This document shows, one piece after another, positions 1 through 7,804 of a stretch of 46,279 nucleotides of DNA. The first letter of the stretch is position 1. Each line of letters begins with the position of its first letter. The stretch lies in contig NZ_SMKU01000029.1 in the NCBI RefSeq assembly GCF_004349215.1, positions 1-46,279 of the forward strand, written 5' to 3'. The notes under the pieces are model-generated. The model was given only the letters and a program-made list of their open reading frames with translations. It had not been told where the DNA came from and did not search any database. The position numbers were made by a program, and so were the translations under genes. The stretch comes from Actinomadura rubrisoli (GTDB lineage: Bacteria > Actinomycetota > Actinomycetes > Streptosporangiales > Streptosporangiaceae).

Positions 1-62
1 CTGTACTGACGACATCTAACGGCGCCTTAGCGTCGGCAGCGTAGGATGTGTACAAGAGACAG
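1..62. other. Sequencing adapter remnant (Nextera read-1 / mosaic end)
   Basis: Positions 30-62 align without gaps to the 33-nt Nextera read-1 adapter ending in the Tn5 mosaic end, with about four mismatches. The block GTCGGCAGCGT at 32-42 and the end AAGAGACAG at 54-62 are exact. Positions 1-29 are poorly alike to anything genomic around them and may be a degraded P5/index part. Translated, 48-62 gives the pentapeptide (V/M)YKRQ, a known artefact of such adapters in protein databases. Genomic sequence therefore starts at about position 63. Confidence 0.93.
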
Positions 63-554
63 GTCCTGGTCCACGCGGCGGCGGGCGGGGTCGGGCACCT
101 CGCCGTGCAGATCGCGAAGGCCAGGGGCGCGTACGTGATCGGCACGGCGAGCGCGCCCAAGCACGGGTTCCTGCGCCGGATCGGCGTCGACGAGCCCGTC
201 GACTACCGCGCCGTTGACTTCGCCGAGGCGGTGCGGGACGTCGACGTCGTCCTCGACACGATCGGCGGCGACTACGGGCCGCGCTCGCTGCGCACCCTGC
301 GCCCCGGCGGCGTGCTGGTGTCGTTCGTGCTCAGCAGGCCGGCCGACCTCGATGCCGCCGGGGTCCGCGCGGAGAGCCTGCTCGTCGAGCCGGACTTCGC
401 CGCCATGACCGAGATCGCCGCGCTCGCGGAGGCGGGCCTGCTGCGCGCCGAGATCGACACCGTCCTGCCGCTGGAGGACGCCGCCAGGGCCCACGAGCGC
501 GGCGAGACCGGACGGGTGTCCGGCAAGATCGTCCTTACCGTGGCCGCGCCCTAG
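63..554 (+). CDS. Quinone oxidoreductase-like MDR dehydrogenase, 5'-truncated
   Basis: C-terminal part (about 163 residues) of a zinc-independent medium-chain dehydrogenase/reductase of the quinone oxidoreductase type, which transfers hydride from NADPH to quinones or enones. The fragment opens in the Rossmann domain with the nucleotide-binding glycine motif HAAAGGVGHLAVQIAK, continues through the LDTIGGD segment and the LRPGGVLVSF strand, and ends with the typical GKIVL tail. The N-terminal GroES-like half is missing because the contig ends here. The apparent start codon at 48 belongs to the adapter and is not a real start. The stop overlaps the stop of the convergent downstream gene in a shared CTAG. 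Substrate cannot be told. Confidence 0.88.
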   Translation, partial: VLVHAAAGGVGHLAVQIAKARGAYVIGTASAPKHGFLRRIGVDEPVDYRAVDFAEAVRDVDVVLDTIGGDYGPRSLRTLRPGGVLVSFVLSRPADLDAAGVRAESLLVEPDFAAMTEIAALAEAGLLRAEIDTVLPLEDAARAHERGETGRVSGKIVLTVAAP

Positions 555-2485
555 GACGGCCCGCCGCTGGCGAGGTGGCGCAGGTAGGCGTCGCGATCGA
601 GCGGGTCGCCGTCGGTCCGCTCGCGCGCCGGGGGCCGTCCGGTCACGGGCCTGTCCCCGGACGGCCTGGACCACCAGACGCCCTCGCCGGCGGTCAGCCC
701 GGGCAGCGCCCGCTCGATCTCGCGCACGCGGCTCGCCGGGATCTCGCCCGTCAGCGTCCATCCCTCGGCGTTCGGCTCCGGCTCCACGGCACCGGCCCCG
801 AGGGCGCCGAGCCGGGCCAGGACCGGGCTGAGCGCGTCGCCGGGGATCTCCGCCTCGAACGCGTGGTACGGCTCGTACACGCGCGTCCCGGCCTCGGCCA
901 GCGCCCGCATGAGGACCAGCGGGGTGAGGCCCCGGAAGTCGGCGGCCGTGCTGACCGGCCCGCCGTAGCCCGACCGGGTGAGGACGACCGCGCAGTCGGT
1001 CACCGGCCAGCCGCGCAGGCCCTGCTCCAGCGTCCGGTGGACGGTCTCCTCGATCGCCCGGTCGAACGCGGCGGGCAGCGCGCCCAGCTCGACCTCGCGG
1101 CGGAACGTGACGCCCGAGCCCGGCGGCCCCGGCTCGACGCGCAGGCCCACGGTCGCCCAGAAGTCGGGCGTGCGGCGCCGCCAGTTCATGTCCTCCGCCG
1201 CCTCGCCCACGCCCACCGGACGTTCCGCGTAGACGGTCCGGCTCTCCTCGAAGACCGCCTCGACGCCGAAGTCGGCGAGCAGCCGGGCGCCGATGATCTC
1301 CTTCTGCACCTCCCCGTACAGCAGCACGGACGTGGCGCCGCCGGGAGCGGGCCTCGCCCGGATCAGCGGGTCCTCGTCGGCCAGGCGGAGCAGCGCCGCG
1401 CGCAGCCGCGCCGACTCCCCGGGGCGCCGCGCCCGGACGACCGTCTCCAGGCTCGGCGGCCGGAACGGCGGGACGGCCCGCTCCGGCGCGCCGATCCGGT
1501 CCCCGACGCGGACGTCGGCGAGACCGCGGACACGGGCGATGTCCCCGGCGGTCGCGGTTCCCGGCTCGGGCGATCCGACGACGTCCAGCGCGGTGATCTG
1601 CCCGCCGTGCGCGCCGTCCCGTCCCTGGAGGGTGACGCGCTGCCGGGGCCGCAGCTCGCCGGAGAACAGCCGCAGGTAGGCGGTCTTCTCCCCGGACGTG
1701 CCGCGCTCGACCGCGAAGACCGTGCCGCGAGGCTCGCCGCCGGCCTTGCCGTTCGCCTCCGGCAGGAGCCCGGCGACGCCGTCGAGCAGGTCCGCGACGC
1801 CCTGGCCGGTCAGCGCGGACCCGAAGTACAGCGGGTGGACGAGCCCGGCGGCCGTCTGCTCGCGCAGCGCCGCCCGGACGAGCGCGCGCGCCGGTTCGCG
1901 TCCCTCCACGAGGTCGGCGAGGAGCGCGTCGTCGGCGTCGGCGAGCAGTTCGGCGGCATCGGGCCCGAGGCGGGCGGGCACGGCGCGGGCCTCGGAGGTT
2001 CCGGGGGCGCGCACGTCGTTCATCGGGACGATCCGCCGGGACAGCCGCCGCCGGACCGCGTCGAGGGCCCCGTCCCGCCGCGCGCCCGCACGGTCGATCT
2101 TGTTGACGAAGATCAGCGTGGGCAGCCGCAGCTCGCGCAGCGTCCGCATCAGCACGCGGGTCTGCGCCTGGACGCCCTCCACGGCCGACAGCACCAGGAC
2201 GGCGCCGTCCAGCACGCCGAGGGCGCGCTCGACCTCCGCGACGAAGTCGGCGTGGCCCGGCGTGTCGATCAGGTTGACCCGCAGCGGGCCGAGGCCGAAC
2301 GACGCGACGGCGGAGCGGATCGTGATGCCGCGGCTGCGCTCCAGCTCGCCGCGGTCGGTCTGGGTGTCGCCGGCGTCGACGCTGCCGAGCCGGTCGATGG
2401 CACCGGTGGCGTAGAGCAGCCGCTCGGTCAGGCTGGTCTTTCCCGCGTCAACATGCGCGAGGATGCCGAGGTTGAGGGTGGGCAT
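551..2485 (-). CDS. TetM/Otr(A)-like ribosomal protection GTPase
   Basis: Translation-factor GTPase of the EF-G-like ribosomal-protection family (TetM, TetO, OtrA), which removes tetracycline-type drugs from the ribosome. It is 644 residues long, close to the roughly 640 of TetM. G1 is AHVDAGKT at residues 10-17. The segment TQTDRGELERSRGITI matches the TetM switch I pattern, followed by DTPGHADF (G3) and FVNKID (G4). Beta-barrel, domain III and EF-G domain IV-like regions follow. The start ATG at 2485 gives the family N-terminus (MPTLNLGILAHVDAGKT); longer in-frame starts add non-homologous sequence. Its SD is weak (GAGG 12 nt upstream), and a small ORF with a strong SD overlaps this start. 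Actual drug resistance is inferred; such genes are also common chromosomal, sometimes WhiB7-controlled, genes in actinobacteria. Confidence 0.9.
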   Translation of the reverse strand: MPTLNLGILAHVDAGKTSLTERLLYATGAIDRLGSVDAGDTQTDRGELERSRGITIRSAVASFGLGPLRVNLIDTPGHADFVAEVERALGVLDGAVLVLSAVEGVQAQTRVLMRTLRELRLPTLIFVNKIDRAGARRDGALDAVRRRLSRRIVPMNDVRAPGTSEARAVPARLGPDAAELLADADDALLADLVEGREPARALVRAALREQTAAGLVHPLYFGSALTGQGVADLLDGVAGLLPEANGKAGGEPRGTVFAVERGTSGEKTAYLRLFSGELRPRQRVTLQGRDGAHGGQITALDVVGSPEPGTATAGDIARVRGLADVRVGDRIGAPERAVPPFRPPSLETVVRARRPGESARLRAALLRLADEDPLIRARPAPGGATSVLLYGEVQKEIIGARLLADFGVEAVFEESRTVYAERPVGVGEAAEDMNWRRRTPDFWATVGLRVEPGPPGSGVTFRREVELGALPAAFDRAIEETVHRTLEQGLRGWPVTDCAVVLTRSGYGGPVSTAADFRGLTPLVLMRALAEAGTRVYEPYHAFEAEIPGDALSPVLARLGALGAGAVEPEPNAEGWTLTGEIPASRVREIERALPGLTAGEGVWWSRPSGDRPVTGRPPARERTDGDPLDRDAYLRHLASGGPS

Positions 2486-2552
2486 GGGCGGTGACGTCCT
2501 CGAAAGCTCTCGTCCGATAAGGGCGCTGTGAGATTTCGAAGACCTGCCGCAT
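2448..2552 (-). CDS. Possible regulatory upstream ORF (34 aa)
   Basis: Small ORF beginning MRQVFEISQRPYRTRAFED and ending at a TGA inside the downstream GTPase gene. It has a better ribosome-binding site (GGAGG, 4 nt before its ATG) than the GTPase gene and overlaps that gene's start by 38 nt in another frame. Translation of this ORF would run across the GTPase start site. This suggests translational coupling or drug-sensitive control, as known for leader peptides of ribosome-targeting resistance genes. It is a reading from sequence only; it could be a chance ORF. Confidence 0.4.
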   Translation of the reverse strand: MRQVFEISQRPYRTRAFEDVTAHAHPQPRHPRAC

Positions 2553-2580
2553 GTCGCCTCCGCCGCTCGTCCGATAGGGC
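2510..2580. repeat. Direct repeat pair in the leader of the ribosomal-protection gene
   Basis: TCGTCCGATAAGGGC (2510-2524) and TCGTCCGATAGGGC (2567-2580) differ by one inserted A. The first copy lies inside the upstream ORF and the second just before its SD. They could be alternative pairing partners or duplicated regulatory sites. Confidence 0.6.
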
Positions 2581-2710
2581 ACAACCCATTCTGCCAGCGT
2601 GGACGGCCGCATCGGAACAGGATTCTCTCCAGGGCGCCGCCATGAGCCTTACCCACCGTGAGCGGCACGCAACGGAACGTAGATCGATAAAAACGCTCTA
2701 GGCTCGGGGC

Positions 2711-3436
2711 GTGTTGTTGCTTACGACGCTTGAAGCGTGGCAGGCCCAGCCGGGGCCCCGGTTCGTCCTCTCGGACGCGGGCGCGGTGTGGGCGCCGGAC
2801 GAGGCGATCGGCGCGTCGGACGCGCTCGCGATCGCCGACGACGTGTTCAAGGACGGCCAAGTCCTCGCGATCACACTGGATCCGGCGCCCGGCCTGACGC
2901 CGCCGCGCGGGGTGATCGACCGCACGACCGCGACCGCCGTCCGGTACGCCAGGCGCGGGCCCGACGGCACCCACGTCGCGTTCCTCACCCGTCCCGAGAC
3001 CGCCGAGGCGCTCGACCTGCTCCCCCACCCGGAGGGCGGCTGGTACCGCGAGACGTGGCGGTCGGACGTCCACTTCACGCCCGACGGCTACCCGGGCGAG
3101 CGGGCCAGCGCCACGGGCATCTACTTCCTACTGCCGCCGGGCGAGGAGTCGATTTGGCACGCCGTCCGCTCCGCCGAGGTGTGGCTGTGGCATCGCGGCG
3201 GCCCGCTGGCGCTGCTGCTCGGCGGCGACGGCGACCACCCGTCCGCCTCCCCCGAGACGATCACGCTCGGCCCCGACGTGACCGGCGGCCAAGTCCCGCA
3301 GGCGATCGTCCCGGCCGGGCACTGGCAGGCCGCGCGCCCGGCCGGCCCCGAGGAGGTCCTGGTCAGCTGCGTGGTCTCCCCCGGCTTCGACTTCGAGGAC
3401 TTCGTTTATTGCAGTGCCCTCGGCGTCAGGCGCTAG
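2711..3436 (+). CDS. Two-domain protein: DUF952-like N-terminus plus DUF985 cupin
   Basis: 241-residue protein. The C-terminal part (about residues 98-235) is a DUF985/Cupin_5 domain: LLPHPEGGWYRETWRS at its start, then GIYFLLPPGEESIWHAVRSAE and WLWHRGGPL, the usual conserved blocks of this small beta-barrel family of unknown function. The first 90 residues (LLLTTLEAWQ, IADDVFKDGQVLAITLDP) resemble the DUF952 fold. Such fusions occur in actinobacteria, but the assignment of the first half is by eye. The GTG start has no SD; a TAGGCT box ends 6 nt before it, so the mRNA may be leaderless. The last nine codons are made from a repeat sequence that recurs downstream, and the stop codon sits in a palindrome. 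Confidence 0.85.
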   Translation: MLLLTTLEAWQAQPGPRFVLSDAGAVWAPDEAIGASDALAIADDVFKDGQVLAITLDPAPGLTPPRGVIDRTTATAVRYARRGPDGTHVAFLTRPETAEALDLLPHPEGGWYRETWRSDVHFTPDGYPGERASATGIYFLLPPGEESIWHAVRSAEVWLWHRGGPLALLLGGDGDHPSASPETITLGPDVTGGQVPQAIVPAGHWQAARPAGPEEVLVSCVVSPGFDFEDFVYCSALGVRR

Positions 3437-3653
3437 AGCGCCTTCCTTCAACGGGCACTGCGGCGATCGCTGCATCGCTCCGACTCGCCCAGAGGCTCGC
3501 TGCGCGATCAGGTTCTTGCTTCGCTCGAACCTGGCTTCGCACGCGATCGCAACGTTGGGGGTTGTCGCGCCCTCAGGTAACTACCACCTACCTACTGCGG
3601 TGCCCTCAGCGCCAGGCGCTGTGTTCATTGCAGTGCCCTTGGCGTCGGGCCCT
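3408..3653. repeat. Cluster of ~27-bp repeats and small palindromes
   Basis: Three related copies occur: ATTGCAGTGCCCTCGGCGTC.. at 3408-3434, ACTGCGGTGCCCTCAGCGCC.. at 3594-3620 and ATTGCAGTGCCCTTGGCGTC.. at 3627-3653. An inverted partial copy lies at 3453-3461. Between them are two GCGATCGC palindromes (3463-3470 and 3543-3550) and a hairpin, CAGGTTC - 11 nt - GAACCTG (3509-3533). No gene is recognisable in 3437-3667. This looks like a nested intergenic repeat element. Confidence 0.65.
3411..3461 (+). terminator. Nested palindrome over the cupin stop codon
   Basis: An inner perfect inverted repeat, AGGCGCT-AG-AGCGCCT (3428-3443), has the TAG stop codon at its centre. It is flanked by outer arms GCAGTGCCC (3411-3419) and GGGCACTGC (3453-3461). 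Position and symmetry suit a transcription terminator or 3' stabilising structure. There is no clear T-run, and the sequence also belongs to a local repeat cluster. Confidence 0.5.
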
Positions 3654-3667
3654 GTCGGGGGCTGAGG

Positions 3668-4312
3668 TTACTGCCAGGGGTTGCTGGTGTCGGCGGGTTG
3701 GGTTGGCCTCCGGATCTGTGGCTGCTGGCGGCTCATGGTTCGCATGATGTGCTCGACCAGGGTGATGAGGACCTGTTTGGCCGATTCGCGTTCGCGCACG
3801 TCGCAGGTGATCACCGGTATGTCGGCGGGTAGGTCCAGGGCGTCGCGGACCTGGTCGGGCGAGTGCTGGCCGGCGCCGTCGAAGTGGTTGACCCCGATGA
3901 TGAACGGGACGCCCCGGCGCTCGAAGTAGTCGACCGAGGCGAAGCAGTCGGCGAGCCGGCGGGTGTCGACCAGGACGACCGCGCCCAGCGCGCCCTTGGC
4001 CAGTTCGTCCCACATGAACCAGAAACGGTCCTGGCCGGGCGTGCCGAACACGAACAGCACCAGGCCGTTGGGCAGCGTGATGCGGCCGAAGTCCATGGCC
4101 ACGGTCGTCGTCGTCTTCGACGAGACCGCGGTGGTGTCGTCGATCCCGATGCTCTTCTCGGTGAGTGCCTCCTCGGTGCGCAGCGGGCGGATCTCGCTGA
4201 CCGAGCTCACCAGGGTGGTCTTGCCGACGCCGAAGCCGCCGGCCACAAGGATCTTGACGGTCAGGGCGGAGTCGCCCGCCGAGGCGACCGCGTCAGAGCG
4301 CACGGATTCCAT
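3668..4312 (-). CDS. cvnD: Conservon 1 small GTPase CvnD
   Basis: 214-residue MglA/Ras-like GTP-binding protein, the last member of an actinobacterial conservon. P-loop GGFGVGKT lies at residues 25-32, a TTTTVAMDFGRI switch follows, then FGTPGQDRFWFMWDEL (G3 region) and GVNHFDG in the place of NKxD. It has no signal peptide and should act at the membrane with the kinase-like CvnA and adaptor CvnB. It overlaps the end of cvnC by 20 nt, exactly as in the second conservon. In Streptomyces, conservons tune development and antibiotic production through a G-protein-like complex; the role here is inferred from that. The NKxD deviation (NHFD) is usual for CvnD. Confidence 0.92.
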   Translation of the reverse strand: MESVRSDAVASAGDSALTVKILVAGGFGVGKTTLVSSVSEIRPLRTEEALTEKSIGIDDTTAVSSKTTTTVAMDFGRITLPNGLVLFVFGTPGQDRFWFMWDELAKGALGAVVLVDTRRLADCFASVDYFERRGVPFIIGVNHFDGAGQHSPDQVRDALDLPADIPVITCDVRERESAKQVLITLVEHIMRTMSRQQPQIRRPTQPADTSNPWQ

Positions 4313-4748
4313 CGATCACTTCCTTGAGTACGCGCTCGCTGGGGAACTGCGCCACCGGCGCGGGGCGTCGGACCTGGATCAGCGAGTGATCGAGAAGGTC
4401 GCCGAGCAGGACGCGGACCACCCCGAGGGGAAGTTCCAGGTCCGATGCCATCTCGGCGACCGACAACGGGGTGCGGCAGAGTTCCAAGATCATCTCATGT
4501 TCCGGCTCCGGTGCCCACGCGGGCGCGGCTAGGGGGTCGTCCACGGGCGCGGGCGGCGCGTCCACCGTGACGATCAGGGCGACGAGGTCGAACTCGACTC
4601 CGTCGTAGTGCGTGCGGCCGCCGGTGAGCGCGTACGGGCGGACGACCGGTCCCGCCGCGTCGTCGAACCAGGCCGCCCCTCCCGCGCTCTCCCTAGGCCG
4701 CCGGGGGGCCGTCCCCCCTGCGGGCGCGTGCCCGTCTGCGTGGTCCAC
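4293..4748 (-). CDS. cvnC: Conservon 1 DUF742 protein CvnC
   Basis: 151-residue DUF742 protein. Diagnostic parts are GPVVRPYALTGGRTH near residues 34-48 and a winged-helix-like C-terminal half (LCRTPLSVAEMASDLELPLGVVRVLLGDL) ending in VLKEVIDGIRAL. I choose the GTG at 4748, one base after the cvnB stop, giving tight translational coupling; the first 28 or so residues are low-complexity and poorly conserved. The family is found only with CvnB and CvnD and is thought to link the sensor complex to the GTPase. An alternative start further upstream would overlap cvnB and is unlikely. Confidence 0.88.
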   Translation of the reverse strand: MDHADGHAPAGGTAPRRPRESAGGAAWFDDAAGPVVRPYALTGGRTHYDGVEFDLVALIVTVDAPPAPVDDPLAAPAWAPEPEHEMILELCRTPLSVAEMASDLELPLGVVRVLLGDLLDHSLIQVRRPAPVAQFPSERVLKEVIDGIRAL

Positions 4749-4749
4749 C

Positions 4750-5196
4750 TCAAACGCCGCCCGGCTCGGACGCGGCGACCCGGGGGTTGGCCGACAGGTG
4801 CTGCCCGACCCGGGTGACCAGCATCGCCATCTCGTAGGCGATGATCCCGAGGTCGGCCTTGGCGTCGGCGAGGACGGCGAGGCACGCGCCCCGGCCCGCC
4901 GCGGTGACGAACAGGAACGACGACTCCATCTCCACGATGGTCTGCCGGACGGGGCCGCCGCCGAACGACTCCCCCGCCCCCCGGGCGAGGCTCTGGAAGC
5001 TGGCGGCCACCGCGGACAGGTGGTCGGACTCCTCACGGGCCAGCCCGCGCGAGGCCGCGATGCGCAGGCCGTCGCTCGACAGCACCACCGCGTTCTGCAC
5101 CGGGGCGACCCGCTGGACGAGGCTGTCGAGGAGCCAGTTCAGCTCACCGCCGGCCCCGCCCGGGACCTCCGTGCCGGAGTGCTGGGCATCTGTCAT
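4750..5196 (-). CDS. cvnB: Conservon 1 roadblock/LC7 protein CvnB
   Basis: 148-residue roadblock/LC7-domain protein, related to MglB-like GTPase partners. Conserved blocks: GGELNWLLDSLVQRV at about residues 16-30, NAVVLSSDGLRIAAS, then LSAVAASFQSLARG, the RQTIVEMESSFLFVTAAG strand and YEMAMLVTRVGQHLS. It should dimerise and bind CvnD, possibly as its regulator. Its ATG overlaps the stop of cvnA in an ATGA. Confidence 0.92.
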   Translation of the reverse strand: MTDAQHSGTEVPGGAGGELNWLLDSLVQRVAPVQNAVVLSSDGLRIAASRGLAREESDHLSAVAASFQSLARGAGESFGGGPVRQTIVEMESSFLFVTAAGRGACLAVLADAKADLGIIAYEMAMLVTRVGQHLSANPRVAASEPGGV

Positions 5197-7664
5197 GGGG
5201 TGTCGTCCTCCTGGTCGCCTCGGTTCTGACCGGCCTCGCCTTCCGCGTCCTGCCGGCCGCGCTGCCAGCCGTGCTGCATGGCAGACATCATCGATCGCAG
5301 GGCCTCGGGCGAGCGGGCGTCGTCCGCCTCCGGCTCGTTCTGTGGTGCGGTTCCCGCGTCGGCGCTCCCGCCTTCCTCCGGGACGGGGGCGGAGAGCGGC
5401 ATCGTCCCGGACGGTTCGGGCCGCTGCTCCTGGGCGGCGAGACGGGCGTCCACCCGCTCCTTGAGCTGCGGCGCCAGGTGCGTCTGGCGCCTGCGCTTGG
5501 GCAGCTCGCCGTCCTTGGTCGGGGGCGCGGGCTCCGGTTCGGTAGGGGCGTCCCGGTACGGCTCGGCCTCGACCAGCCGGACGACCGCGTCGGCGGGTGA
5601 CTGGCGGGCGGGCGCCGAGAGCGCCACCGCGGGAGGCGTCAGCTTCTGGATCGGGCCGGTGGCGCGGCGGGCGAGCGCGTCCGGTTCGGCGCTCTCCACG
5701 ATGAGCGAGCCGGGGATCAGCGCGACCGCGGTCGTGCCGCCGTAGGGCGACTGGCGCAGCGTGACCTCGACGTCGTGGCGCTCGGCCAGCCGTCCGACGA
5801 CGAACAGGCCGAGCCGCGCGCTGTCGGACGGGTCGAACTCCGGGGGCCGGGCCAGCCGCTCGTTCGCGGCGCGCAGCGCCTCGTCGGTCATCCCGAGGCC
5901 GCGGTCCTCGACCTCGATCGCGAACCCGCCGGGGACCGCCTGGCCGCTGACCCGCACCGGCGACTGCGGCGGCGAGAAGGTCGTGGCGTTCTCCACCACC
6001 TCGGCGAGCAGGTGGATGACGTCGGCGACCGCGGAGCCGAGCAGCGAGACGCGCGGCAGCGGCTGGACCCGGACGCGCGGGTAGTCCTCGACCTCGGCGA
6101 CCGCGCCGCGGACGACGTCCACGAGCGGGACGGGGCGGCGCCAGCCGCGCCCGGCGGTCTTGCCGCCCAGGATGACCAGGCCCTCGGCGTGGCGGCGCAT
6201 GCGGGTCGCCAGGTGGTCGAGCCGGAACAGGTCCGACAGCTCGGACGGGTCCTCGGTGCGGCGCTCCATCGTGTCGAGCAGGCTCAGCTGGCGGTGCAGC
6301 AGCGCCTGGTTGCGGCGGGCGAGGTTGACGAACACCTCGCTGATGCCGCGCCGGGCCGCGACCTCGCCCGCGGCGGCGACCAGCACCGCCTCCCGCGCGC
6401 GGGCGAACGACTCGGCGATCTGGCGGATCTCCCTGATGCGGTAGTCGAGCTCGGCCGGCGGCTCGGGTTCGGCCGGCCGGCCGGCGCGGACCTGCTCGGC
6501 CAGCAGCGGCAGCCGCTGCTGGGTGAAGTCGACGACGCCCCCGGCGAGCGAGCGGCACTCGCGCAGCAGCCGCCGCGAGACGCGCGCCGCGATGACGCCG
6601 GACAGCACGACCGCGACGAGGCCGAGGCCGCCCGCGAGGCCGAGGCGCAGGACGACGCCGGCCGCGATGCCCTGCGCGCGGCCGGTGACGGCGTCCAGGA
6701 CGCGGTTCTCGAACTCGTACAGGCGGCCGTTGGCGGTGTTGGCGACCGTCCGCCAGACGGTCGCGTCGATGGGCGGCGGCGGCGTGTCGGGGCCCGCGGC
6801 GAGGCCGGGGGCCGTGACGGCGCCGGTGGCGGACCGGCCGGAGCGGGTCTTCCCGGCGGAGGCGCGCGGGGCCGGCTCGGCGCCGCGGATGACCTGGTCC
6901 TCCAGCGACCGCAGCTGCGCGAACTGCGGCGAGGACGCGAGGACGGCGTAGCGGGCGCGGTCGCCGGCCGGGAGGTTCGGTGTGGTGTCGGCGTACAGCA
7001 TCCGCTGCGCGCCGACGAGCTGCGCGAACTGCCCGCGCTCGGCGGCGGTGATGCGGCCCGCCGCGAGCGCGCCGGTCAGCAGGGCGTCCTCGCGGGCGAG
7101 GAACTCGCGGGCGCGGCCGATGGCGGTGAGCGTGCGGGCGTCGGCGGTGATGGCGCCGTTGCCCGGCGTCGTGGCGTTGTAGACGGCGAAGCCGGCGTCG
7201 ATCAGCGCGGAGTAGTCCCGCAGGACGGCGTCGCGGTCGGCGACGCGCTCGTCCACGCCGCGGCGGGTCGCCTGGAGCGTGCCGAGCCGCGCCACGAGCC
7301 CGTCGATGCGCTGGACGATCTTGGGCAGGATCGCCCCGCGCAGGCCGCCGTCCCTGCCGCCCCTGCGGACCTCCTCCGCGGCGGCGTCGGTCGCCTCCCG
7401 CTGCGTCCGCATCATGCCGTGGTCGCCGGTCCGCGCGCCGCCGAGCTCCGCCACCGACAGGCGGCGCTCCTTCTGCAGCGCGTCGATGAGCCGCTGCGTG
7501 GGCAGCACCGACTTCTTCTGGAAGTCGCGGCTCTGCAGCAGCTGGTGCGCGTCCCCGTAGGTGATGCTCGTGACGAACACCCACAGCGAGGCGAGCGCGA
7601 GCAGCGGCACGAGGACCAGCAGGGTGATCCTCGACCTGATGGAGGAGAAGCGGCGGCCCATCAC
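5193..7664 (-). CDS. cvnA: Conservon 1 nitrate/nitrite-sensor-type histidine kinase CvnA
   Basis: 823-residue membrane sensor. Arginine-rich start, TM1 at about residues 13-33 (ITLLVLVPLLALASLWVFV), a long extracytoplasmic helical region of the NIT (nitrate/nitrite sensing) type, TM2 near 335-360, a HAMP-like linker, and a kinase-like core with LFRLDHLATRMRRHAEGL. The ATPase domain has its N box in VVENATTFSPPQSPVRV and G box in EVEDRGLGM, then LGLFVVGRLAERH. A long charged, proline-rich tail follows (about residues 640-823). No partner response regulator is adjacent; signalling is believed to pass through CvnB, CvnC and CvnD instead. The extracytoplasmic region contains an extra Pro/Gly/Ala-rich insert before TM2. 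Confidence 0.92.
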   Translation of the reverse strand: MMGRRFSSIRSRITLLVLVPLLALASLWVFVTSITYGDAHQLLQSRDFQKKSVLPTQRLIDALQKERRLSVAELGGARTGDHGMMRTQREATDAAAEEVRRGGRDGGLRGAILPKIVQRIDGLVARLGTLQATRRGVDERVADRDAVLRDYSALIDAGFAVYNATTPGNGAITADARTLTAIGRAREFLAREDALLTGALAAGRITAAERGQFAQLVGAQRMLYADTTPNLPAGDRARYAVLASSPQFAQLRSLEDQVIRGAEPAPRASAGKTRSGRSATGAVTAPGLAAGPDTPPPPIDATVWRTVANTANGRLYEFENRVLDAVTGRAQGIAAGVVLRLGLAGGLGLVAVVLSGVIAARVSRRLLRECRSLAGGVVDFTQQRLPLLAEQVRAGRPAEPEPPAELDYRIREIRQIAESFARAREAVLVAAAGEVAARRGISEVFVNLARRNQALLHRQLSLLDTMERRTEDPSELSDLFRLDHLATRMRRHAEGLVILGGKTAGRGWRRPVPLVDVVRGAVAEVEDYPRVRVQPLPRVSLLGSAVADVIHLLAEVVENATTFSPPQSPVRVSGQAVPGGFAIEVEDRGLGMTDEALRAANERLARPPEFDPSDSARLGLFVVGRLAERHDVEVTLRQSPYGGTTAVALIPGSLIVESAEPDALARRATGPIQKLTPPAVALSAPARQSPADAVVRLVEAEPYRDAPTEPEPAPPTKDGELPKRRRQTHLAPQLKERVDARLAAQEQRPEPSGTMPLSAPVPEEGGSADAGTAPQNEPEADDARSPEALRSMMSAMQHGWQRGRQDAEGEAGQNRGDQEDDTP

Positions 7665-7804
7665 GGCCGGCGAACCATGCTCACGTGTGCGGCCTTCGGC
7701 AGTCGGGGGTGAGACATGCGGGGGAAACCTCCCGATGCGGGGTGTACGGGGGTCTGCCGGAGCCTACTACGTCGGGGGTTCACGGCAGTCGGGCATGTGA
7801 TCGT

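Noticed and set aside
48..62. GTG start codon for the first oxidoreductase
   Set aside because: It lies within the adapter sequence; the real gene start is missing from the contig.
3463..3550. Two GCGATCGC octamers as a cyanobacterial HIP1-like signal
   Set aside because: Two octamers in a GC-rich genome are not evidence of such a system; kept only as part of the local repeat cluster.
4750..7584. 944-codon frame running through cvnA into cvnB on the minus strand
   Set aside because: Only its last 148 codons (CvnB) are real; the rest is an out-of-frame reading of cvnA.
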